The notes under the pieces were generated by a model that was given only the letters and a program-made list of their open reading frames with translations, made no database searches and was not told where the DNA came from. The translations under genes were made by a program, and so were the position numbers. Source: Mesorhizobium sp. dw_380 (GTDB lineage Bacteria; Pseudomonadota; Alphaproteobacteria; Rhizobiales; Rhizobiaceae). Taken from it: a stretch of DNA of 64,000 nucleotides. The DNA lies in contig NZ_JAFFIW010000006.1 of the NCBI RefSeq assembly GCF_018588885.1, positions 1-64,000 of the forward strand. The letters run 5' to 3'. Of the stretch, positions 38,761-45,415 are shown piece after piece; the stretch's first letter is position 1, and the number at the start of each line of letters is the position of its first letter.

Positions 38761-40635
38761 ATGCTCGCTCGCACGCCGAGAACCAATGCAAGTAAGCGCC
38801 GGCCGGCCTTGCCTTTGCGCCTTAAGGAGCAACTGGCCCTCTGCAGCCAATTCCCGGAGCGCGTGCTATTTCTTGACATAGAGACAACCGGGCTGAGCCA
38901 TCACTATGACGAGATCACCGTCATCGGGTGGTCCGTCGGTGGCCGAGCTTCCACCATGATCAAGGGGGAAAGCCATCAACGGTTGCGCGAAGACGCCATG
39001 GATGCGCTTGCCCTTGTCACCTTTAACGGTATTCGGTTTGACCAAAGGTTCATCCGGCAGGAATTTCCGGATGTCGCACTGCCACCGCATCACATCGACC
39101 TGATGTACCTCTGCCGCCGAGTAGGCCTCACAGGGGGGCAAAAGGCGATTGAGAGAGAGCTAGGGCTTGCGCTACGTGGCGAAATTGCGAATGTCGATGG
39201 CTTCGCTGCCGTCCTTCTCTGGCATCGCTACCTCCGTGGCGACGTCGCTGCGTTGGAGACCCTCGTCCGGTACAACCGGGCCGACATTGCTGCCATGGGT
39301 GCTATTTTTGATCACGTCATCGACAGACTTCAGATCGAGCCGGACCTGTTCCTGAAACGCGCGGCCTTTGAGACTTGGGCGGCGCCATCTGGATGGATCG
39401 ACATTCCGCAATTCGGGGCTGCCAGAACCGAGTTGTCGTCCGCTCCTGATTTTAATCAGCTCCTCGGAGGTAGCCCGGCAGAAGGCGCCCGCATCGTTGG
39501 AATTGATCTTACGGGTTCCGAGGCCCGAGGGTCCGGCTGGTGCTTGCTCGAAGGAAAGAAGGCGTCTTTCAAGACGGTCTTCACTGACGAAGAGATCCTC
39601 CGGCACACGATGAGCAGTAAACCTGACCTTGTATCCATAGACTCCCCACTGTGCCTTCCGGCCGGGCGAACAAGCGTCGACGATGCCGACCCCGGGCGAG
39701 AGCGCTTTGGAATCATGCGGGAATGCGAACGGGAGCTGAAGAGGCGCGGCGTTAACGTATATCCGTGCCTGTTGCCGAGTATGCAGAAACTGACCGCGCG
39801 AGGAATCCGACTAGCGGAATCTTTTAGGAACCTTGGAGTTCCGGTTATTGAAAGCTATCCTGGCGCCGCGCAGGACATCATGCGTATTCCCAGAAAGGGA
39901 GCCGGTGTCGAATGGTTGAAGCTGGGTCTCGCCGATTTTGGTGTGATCAGCGATTTAACTGTCGCGTCTCATGATGAGCTCGACGCTATCACTTCGGCGC
40001 TGGTAGGCTCGTTTCATTGGGCTGGTCTCGTAGAAGCCATGGGAACCTCCGAGGAGCCGCCATTGATCATTCCAAAGCTTGATGGCAAGGCCCATCCCAC
40101 CATTATCGGCATTAGTGGTCCAATCGCCGCTGGAAAGACGACTGTCGCACGGGCTTTTGAAAAACTAGGTTTCGCGTACACGCGTTTCAGCCTCGTAATC
40201 GATGACGAGTTGAGGGCTCGAGGTCAGCCTCTGGACAGGAGTAATCGACAGGCACTGGGCAACGAAATAAACCGCACAGGCAAACAGCGCTGGCTAGCTG
40301 AGCGAACACTCTCCCGTGTCGAGGCCTCAGCCGTTGTCGTAGACGGGCTCCGTTTTCCTGAAGACCATGCGTTCCTTGCAGAGCGTGCTGGCGGAAGCTA
40401 TGTCCACGTCTATATTGACGCTGACGAGAACATGCGCCGCAAGAGATACAACAAACGGGCTGTCGAAGGTGATTTCGATGCAGTAGCTGGCTCCGAAGTT
40501 GAGGGGCAGGTGGAATCCATGCGTTCCCTGGCGCATCGAGTGTTCTTGAATGAGGGGCATATGGAGGACATAGGTCCGTGGGCTATGAAATTGGCTGCGG
40601 AGTTGAGGGATAAGACATGCCAGTCTCCATCGTAG
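38761..40635 (+). CDS. Three-domain fusion: DEDD exonuclease - DUF429 - P-loop kinase
   Basis: 624 residues from the ATG at 38761. Domain 1 (about 30-225) is a DnaQ/YprB-like 3'-5' exonuclease: FLDIETTG (Asp39, Glu41), VTFNGIRFDQRFI and YNRADIAAM. Domain 2 (about 245-435) is DUF429, a ribonuclease H-fold predicted nuclease: GIDLTGSE with Asp249, VSIDSPLCLP, ESYPGAAQ and HDELDAITSAL. Domain 3 (about 447-620) is a P-loop kinase of the dephospho-CoA/deoxynucleotide kinase type: GISGPIAAGKTT with Lys459, and DGLRFPEDHAFL. I know no named protein with this order. It overlaps the PurZ-like gene by 19 bases. Confidence 0.82.
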   Translation: MLARTPRTNASKRRPALPLRLKEQLALCSQFPERVLFLDIETTGLSHHYDEITVIGWSVGGRASTMIKGESHQRLREDAMDALALVTFNGIRFDQRFIRQEFPDVALPPHHIDLMYLCRRVGLTGGQKAIERELGLALRGEIANVDGFAAVLLWHRYLRGDVAALETLVRYNRADIAAMGAIFDHVIDRLQIEPDLFLKRAAFETWAAPSGWIDIPQFGAARTELSSAPDFNQLLGGSPAEGARIVGIDLTGSEARGSGWCLLEGKKASFKTVFTDEEILRHTMSSKPDLVSIDSPLCLPAGRTSVDDADPGRERFGIMRECERELKRRGVNVYPCLLPSMQKLTARGIRLAESFRNLGVPVIESYPGAAQDIMRIPRKGAGVEWLKLGLADFGVISDLTVASHDELDAITSALVGSFHWAGLVEAMGTSEEPPLIIPKLDGKAHPTIIGISGPIAAGKTTVARAFEKLGFAYTRFSLVIDDELRARGQPLDRSNRQALGNEINRTGKQRWLAERTLSRVEASAVVVDGLRFPEDHAFLAERAGGSYVHVYIDADENMRRKRYNKRAVEGDFDAVAGSEVEGQVESMRSLAHRVFLNEGHMEDIGPWAMKLAAELRDKTCQSPS

Positions 40636-41666
40636 TAGGTGGCCAATTTGGATCTGAAGGCAAAGGAAAGGTCGCGCTCGAGATCGTCCGGCGCACCCGT
40701 GGCCCGGTAACCGTCGTCCGCGTTGGCGGGCCGAACTCAGGCCATACCGCATATGATCGCAATGGGAAAAAATGGGCTCTTCGGCAGATGCCTGCCGCGT
40801 GCATTGATCGCAATGTCGATGTTGTTTTTCCTGCCGGATCGTATTTGGATGTAGAGATTCTATTGCGTGAGATCGCGGATCTTGCCTATCCTGCGGAACG
40901 AATATTCATCAGTCACTTCGCCAACGTCATCACGGAGCAGCACAAAGCTTGGGAGACGAACGCAGGACTGATTTCAACAATTGGTTCGACGGGGTCCGGA
41001 GTTGGCACGGCCGTTATGGCGTCCGTAGCCCGAGAGGCGGGAAATTTCCCCGTCAAGGCTCTACACGCTCGGGACCATGGCCTACTCCAACCGTTTTTGC
41101 GCGATACGACAACTGTGCTGCATAACGGACTTCAGCTCGATCGCAGGATCGTTGTTGAGGGCTCACAGGGGTTTGGCCTATCACTGCTCGATGGAGGCTA
41201 TTGGCCGAAGGCAACGGCCCGCTCCACAACGGCTGCCGCAGCTCTGGCGGAAGCCGGCGTCAGCCCTCGACACGTTGACGACATCACGCTGGTCATTCGA
41301 AGCTTTCCGATAAGGGTCGCTGGCGATTCGGGTCCTCTGCCTGGAGAGACCACCTGGGAGAAGATAAGGGAACGGTCTCTCCGCATGGACGATCTCAAGG
41401 AATATACGACTGTTACTAGGAAGCTGCGGCGGGTTGGCGAGTTCGATGGAGAACTTGTGCGAAGGGCCATCCGCGCAAATGCGCCGCATCGAATCGTGCT
41501 CAACCACATGGACTACGTTGGACCTGTACAGGATCTCGACCAGCCGACGAGTCGAGTCCGTAGCTTCGTCTCTGAGGTGGAGACGGCGATCAATCAAAAG
41601 ATCGACTGGTTCGGCTTTGACCCCCTCTCGATCGTCGAGAGACCTCAAGTGGCGTTCTCAAGATGA
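40617..41666 (+). CDS. Short adenylosuccinate synthetase homologue, PurZ-like
   Basis: 349 residues, against about 430 for PurA. The GTP-loop region reads GGQFGSEGKGK, with Ser13 where PurA has its catalytic Asp (GDEGKGK). The catalytic His is kept (GGPNSGHT, His43). PurA's TKLD motif for GTP is NHMD here, and VTSSNTTAG is ATARSTTAA. Loss of this Asp and short length are features I recall from phage PurZ, which condenses dGMP with aspartate toward 2-aminoadenine. So the substrate may be a guanine nucleotide and the energy donor may not be GTP. A role in ordinary AMP synthesis is unlikely. ATGA overlap with the next gene. Confidence 0.8.
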   Translation: MPVSIVVGGQFGSEGKGKVALEIVRRTRGPVTVVRVGGPNSGHTAYDRNGKKWALRQMPAACIDRNVDVVFPAGSYLDVEILLREIADLAYPAERIFISHFANVITEQHKAWETNAGLISTIGSTGSGVGTAVMASVAREAGNFPVKALHARDHGLLQPFLRDTTTVLHNGLQLDRRIVVEGSQGFGLSLLDGGYWPKATARSTTAAAALAEAGVSPRHVDDITLVIRSFPIRVAGDSGPLPGETTWEKIRERSLRMDDLKEYTTVTRKLRRVGEFDGELVRRAIRANAPHRIVLNHMDYVGPVQDLDQPTSRVRSFVSEVETAINQKIDWFGFDPLSIVERPQVAFSR

Positions 41667-42727
41667 CCAGTTCTACGCCTGAGCCCAAGCTTTTCAGCTG
41701 GACCGACGAAGAAGCAGATCAAATCGCAAAAGACGTGTTTGATCACGACCCATTTCACAAGACGCGGGGTAGAGTCCCACCTTCCTTGCTATCGGCCGAG
41801 GACATAGTCGGGTACGTCGAAAAGACCGCGATGATCTCACCGTTTCATGCGACTCCGGAGAAGCTAAAGCACGCATCTTATGAGGACCGTATTGGCAAGA
41901 ACGCGTACATTTACGACCGGAAGGGGATTCAGCGGATCCCGTTGAAGGATGGCTGGCTTAGGGTTCCAGCCAACGAGATTGTTTTCGTGGAGAGCAGGGT
42001 CACATTCCGGCTACCGAGATACATAGCTGCTCGCTTTAATTTACAGATCAAGCATGTGCACCGCGGACTCCTTCTCGGCACCGGTCCGCTCGTTGATCCC
42101 GGATTTCGCGGCCGTCTATTGATACCGCTGCACAATCTGACTTCCGAAGACTATTACATCCATGAAGACGATGGCTTTATATGGCTCGAATTTACCCGAA
42201 CAACATACAATCAAGATCGAAAACTCCAGTATGGATACTATCCAAAATATAAGGAAATATCAGACGGCTTGCAATGGCTTCACAAGGCTGCCTATGACGG
42301 CTATCTAGATCGTGAAGTCGCTATTCGTAGTTCGATCAAACCTTTCGTCGAACGAGTAGAGAAAAAGGCGACCAAAGCCTTAAAAGGCGTGAGATGGGTT
42401 CAGGGCGTTGGCGCGGTTGGAGCCTTATCTTTGATAATTACTTTCGGCATCATATTTATGAGCGAGATCTACTCGAACCGCAGTTTTATGCAGTCCGCCT
42501 ACAATTTGCTTTTGTCACAGGGAGGCGAGCCAGTAAAAGCAGCCTCCGGCTTTGGGAAAGACATTTCTCAGATAAGGGGTCAAATTGAGGACCTGCAGAC
42601 CAGGGTCAAAGCGACCAGATCGGATCTCGAAACGCGGATCGAAGCGCTGGAAATCGAAAGCGCAAGCCTTCGTAAAGTGTTGCGCAACCAAGGCTCGCCG
42701 GAACGTCCGTCGGATGAGAAACTTTGA
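41663..42727 (+). CDS. Membrane-anchored dCTP-deaminase-like protein 1
   Basis: 354 residues. Residues about 95-180 match the dCTP deaminase/dUTPase beta fold: VPANEIVFVESRVTFRLP, FNLQIKHVHRGLLLGTG, VDPGFRGRLLIPLHN. The catalytic Glu of Dcd (DPG...LEFYN) is Pro here, and the Ser/Arg of SSLAR are not conserved, so deamination is unlikely; ligand binding may remain. One membrane segment (about 244-266, ending LIITFGIIFM) is followed by a coiled coil (IRGQIEDLQTRVKA...IEALEIESASL). Topology and role are inferred. Start ATG overlaps the purZ-like stop. Confidence 0.75.
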   Translation: MTSSTPEPKLFSWTDEEADQIAKDVFDHDPFHKTRGRVPPSLLSAEDIVGYVEKTAMISPFHATPEKLKHASYEDRIGKNAYIYDRKGIQRIPLKDGWLRVPANEIVFVESRVTFRLPRYIAARFNLQIKHVHRGLLLGTGPLVDPGFRGRLLIPLHNLTSEDYYIHEDDGFIWLEFTRTTYNQDRKLQYGYYPKYKEISDGLQWLHKAAYDGYLDREVAIRSSIKPFVERVEKKATKALKGVRWVQGVGAVGALSLIITFGIIFMSEIYSNRSFMQSAYNLLLSQGGEPVKAASGFGKDISQIRGQIEDLQTRVKATRSDLETRIEALEIESASLRKVLRNQGSPERPSDEKL

Positions 42728-42741
42728 TAGGGTAGTCCATC

Positions 42742-42921
42742 TTGCAGCATAGATACGCTGGCGATATCGGCGACTATCTCAAGCTATCCCTGCTCGGGCA
42801 TGTTGGCGCGGACCGGGCGGACCCTAGTATAGCATTCGAAGCCTCTTATCATTCCGTGAGGAGGTCGAGCGATCTATTAACCGCAGGATTGATTGGCTCG
42901 GATTCTCCACATTGGAGGTAG
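42742..42921 (+). pseudogene. Truncated relic of gene X (first copy)
   Basis: From TTG at 42742 the frame reads LQHRYAGDIGDYLKLSLL, closely matching the first residues of the intact gene at 44091 (MQNRYAGDIGDYIKIGLL). Similarity stops after about 20 codons, and a stop follows at 42919. It sits right after dcd-like gene 1, as the intact copy sits after dcd-like gene 2. Confidence 0.8.
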
Positions 42922-42947
42922 TAGAGCCAGCGAGGATTCCGACTTGA
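42850..42947 (+). pseudogene. Relic of the 3' end of a second purZ-like gene
   Basis: In a different frame from the X relic, the sequence reads REEVERSINRRIDWLGFS then TLEVVE and a stop at 42945-42947. This matches the end of the intact purZ-like gene (SEVETAINQKIDWFGFD, PLSIVE). Its stop overlaps the start of dcd-like gene 2 as TTGA, as ATGA does in the intact pair. Confidence 0.8.
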
Positions 42948-44101
42948 CAGCTGAAGGGAAAGATCCAGAAATACTTGCTTTGTCGACAGTTGAGGCTGCC
43001 AAGAGGGCTGCGTCATTTTTGAAGAAGCCTGACCCCTTCGCGTCAGACATCGCTCCATCGTTGCTATCTGCGGAGCATATCGAAAAGTATATTCAAGAGA
43101 TTGGGATCATATCTCCGTTCTATACGGGAGGGGGGCGCAAGGCTCGCCTCAAGAAAGCATCTTATGAGGGGAGAATTGGAAGCAAGGCCTATGTCTTCGA
43201 TCAAAATAGTAACGAGTTGATTCCAGTTCTAGTGCCGGACATGCCATTACTGATTCCGGCGAATTCGATAGTTTTTGTAGAATGCGACCTGGATTTTAGG
43301 CTTCCGAGATATATTGGTCTTCGTTTCAACTTGCAGATAAGGCACGTGCATCGAGGGCTTTTACTCGGGACTGGCCCCCTTGTGGATCCTGGATACTGGG
43401 GGAAGCTGTGCATTCCGCTGCACAATTTAACCAATGAGCCCTACGAGATTCCCATCAAGGAGGGGTTGATTTGGGTGGAGTTCACCAAGACCACCTCAGA
43501 CTCAAAGCTTGGTCGGGTCACTCTAGCTGATGGCGAGAAACATTCCGAACATTGGGAAATCGAAGAGTTCCTTAGGAAGGCTGCGAAGCCTCTAATTGAA
43601 GGAAAGCCCAGCATCGGCATTCGAAGCTCAATACCCAAGATGGTGTCCATAGCTACGGATGAAGCGCATAGGGCTAATAAGGCTTCTAATGAAGCGCTGG
43701 ATGCCAGTAATAAAGCCACCGAGAACGCGCTTGCTGCGCAGATGGAGGCAAAGCAGACTAAAGATTTATTTAATCGGATTGGTTGGCTTGGAGCATTGGT
43801 TGCGGCCGTTGCCCTTGTGACACTTTGGGCCACGTTCTATTTCGGGCTTCGGAACGATATAAATGCGGTATCAGGCAATGTGGCGCAAGTAGGATCGATC
43901 GTAACAGACCTTCGGAGTGCGAACGGTTCTCAAGAAGAGCGTCTCGAAACATTGCGCGCGATACACGAAGAGATGCTGGACCGGTTGCGCAAGAGCGAGC
44001 TTGAAATAGCTTCTCTGCGGCGTGAAATTGAAGGGTATCGGAAAGGGCAGAATCCGCCGCCAATGCAAAACACAGCGCCTCCCCTTCAAGATGCAAAATA
44101 G
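42944..44101 (+). CDS. Membrane-anchored dCTP-deaminase-like protein 2 (TTG start)
   Basis: 385 residues from TTG at 42944, chosen because it overlaps the purZ relic stop (TTGA) exactly as in copy 1. The domain repeats copy 1: IPANSIVFVECDLDFRLP, FNLQIRHVHRGLLLGTG, VDPGYWGKLCIPLHN, again with Pro at the catalytic Glu. A helical region rich in Ala, Asn and Glu follows, then one membrane segment (LGALVAAVALVTLWATFYFG) and a coiled coil (LRAIHEEMLDRLRKSELEI). The two proteins may form hetero-oligomers at the membrane. It overlaps gene X by 11 bases. Confidence 0.73.
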   Translation: MTAEGKDPEILALSTVEAAKRAASFLKKPDPFASDIAPSLLSAEHIEKYIQEIGIISPFYTGGGRKARLKKASYEGRIGSKAYVFDQNSNELIPVLVPDMPLLIPANSIVFVECDLDFRLPRYIGLRFNLQIRHVHRGLLLGTGPLVDPGYWGKLCIPLHNLTNEPYEIPIKEGLIWVEFTKTTSDSKLGRVTLADGEKHSEHWEIEEFLRKAAKPLIEGKPSIGIRSSIPKMVSIATDEAHRANKASNEALDASNKATENALAAQMEAKQTKDLFNRIGWLGALVAAVALVTLWATFYFGLRNDINAVSGNVAQVGSIVTDLRSANGSQEERLETLRAIHEEMLDRLRKSELEIASLRREIEGYRKGQNPPPMQNTAPPLQDAK

Positions 44102-44798
44102 ATACGCTGGCGATATAGGGGACTATATTAAAATTGGGCTATTGCGTACTCTCGCCCCTAGTCGGCGACTTGGCATACTGTGGTACTTGTATCCTAATGA
44201 AGGCCACAATTCTGACGGGAAGCACACTGCCTATCTCTCCATGCCTGCGGTTTGGCGAAATCTCGATCCCGCGCTGTTCGACCTTCTCCGGGAAGTAGTT
44301 CATTGCGAAAGGTCAGTGCAGACCATTCAAAGGGCCTTCGATAGCGAGGCGTGCTTTGTCGCTGAACCTGTCCCGACCGGACTGACAGCTCCTGAACGGA
44401 GCGCTCGGCGGAGGCACTGGTTTGAAACGACTCTTGAACACTTGAATCAGTGCGACCTCGTCTTCGCGGATCCAGACAACGGGTTAGTTGGCGATGAGGC
44501 TTGGCGTCGGAAAGCCACAGGCTTCGGTAAGCAGATGCCTCTCTCGGAGGCACGTGCATTAAGCGCGGGGCGGTGCGTGGTGATTTACCACCACAATAGT
44601 CGGTTCAAAGGCGGGCATGACGCCGAGGTGGATAGTTGGTTGCGGGCTCTTGCGATGCCAGCGATTGCAGTGAGGGCTACGGCTTACAGCTGTCGTACTT
44701 TCTTTGTGGTCAATCCGGATACCGAGATCGTGGAGCGTACCCGTTCGTTCTGCGAAAGGTGGAAAGATCACAAGGTCCGTCTTCACGCGCCACGCTAG
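44091..44798 (+). CDS. Gene X: conserved-type protein of unknown function
   Basis: 235 residues from the ATG at 44091, overlapping dcd-like 2. Start QNRYAGDIGDYIKIGLLRTL, then LGILWYLYPNEGHNSDGKH, a middle LVFADPDNGLVG and VVIYHHNSRFKGGH. The pattern recalls a family seen in many bacterial islands (MQNRYVGDVGDFGKYGLLR type), but I recall no function. The DPDNG acid motif and later His pair could fit a nuclease or a methyltransferase-like fold; neither is shown. It may be the effector of the cluster. Confidence 0.65.
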   Translation: MQNRYAGDIGDYIKIGLLRTLAPSRRLGILWYLYPNEGHNSDGKHTAYLSMPAVWRNLDPALFDLLREVVHCERSVQTIQRAFDSEACFVAEPVPTGLTAPERSARRRHWFETTLEHLNQCDLVFADPDNGLVGDEAWRRKATGFGKQMPLSEARALSAGRCVVIYHHNSRFKGGHDAEVDSWLRALAMPAIAVRATAYSCRTFFVVNPDTEIVERTRSFCERWKDHKVRLHAPR

Positions 44799-45182
44799 GC
44801 TACTGAATGCCAAAATCATCAATGCCGAACTGGATCTGAAGGTCCCAAGCTCCTTGGGCGCTGGGCACTATCCAGTAGTCCAGGCGGCGAGTCCATCGAA
44901 GCGGCTGATCTTGGATCACAGATCACAGATTGATCTTTACGATCTTACGGGCGCCAAGTTCGCCCTCCCTGACGCAAGCGGACATACCACTTTCGGTGCG
45001 ATTTACGCAGCTCCCTATCACGATAATACGGGCCGCCTCGCGCGTTTGCCGTTCTGCGGGGTGAGCATCTTGCGCATTGTGGTCCGAAATACGTAATGAA
45101 ATTCGTCAAGATATTCTCTTGAATGTTGACATCTTCAGCGTGCCGTTTAATCACTTATTCTTCCGAGCGCGGGAGCACCTAC
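44799..45182 (+). other. Gap with an open but doubtful reading frame
   Basis: One frame is open from inside gene X to 45096; its tail (KIINAELDLKVPSSLGAGHY ... ILRIVVRNT) looks somewhat protein-like but has no start codon or ribosome site of its own. It may be a decayed gene. A promoter for the next operon is expected near 45100-45170. Nothing else is seen. Confidence 0.35.
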
Positions 45183-45404
45183 ATGTCCGAAAAGAGGGAG
45201 AAATTCGTGAAGCTTGCCGAGGGTAGGACCCAGGCAGCTTTGGAGGCTGTCCGGAAAATCGGGAATCTTTCAAATCGAAGAGCCTACGAATTTGATGAGA
45301 GTGACGTGAAGAAGATTGTCAGGGCGCTTCGCGATGCAGCGTCAGATCTCGAACGGAAGTTCGGATCAACGTCGGCAGCCGAGAAGGATGTCTTCAAGCT
45401 ATAG
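45183..45404 (+). CDS. Small helical partner protein
   Basis: 73 residues (ATG 45183, GGGAG 6-10 bases before). It is almost wholly helical and charged: KREKFVKLAEGRTQAALEAVRKIGNLSNRRAYEF, then VKKIVRALRDAASDLERKF. It resembles small partner proteins of plasmids and islands but I cannot name a family. It lies 11 bases before the GHKL gene, so the two are surely cotranscribed. Confidence 0.6.
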   Translation: MSEKREKFVKLAEGRTQAALEAVRKIGNLSNRRAYEFDESDVKKIVRALRDAASDLERKFGSTSAAEKDVFKL

Positions 45405-45415
45405 GGGTCTATGCG

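Noticed and set aside
41663..42727. Calling the Dcd-like genes active dCTP deaminases
   Set aside because: The catalytic Glu and Arg positions are not conserved in either copy.
44704..45096. 130-codon frame after gene X as a gene
   Set aside because: It starts inside gene X, with no ribosome site or recognised domain; kept only as an uncertain gap entry.
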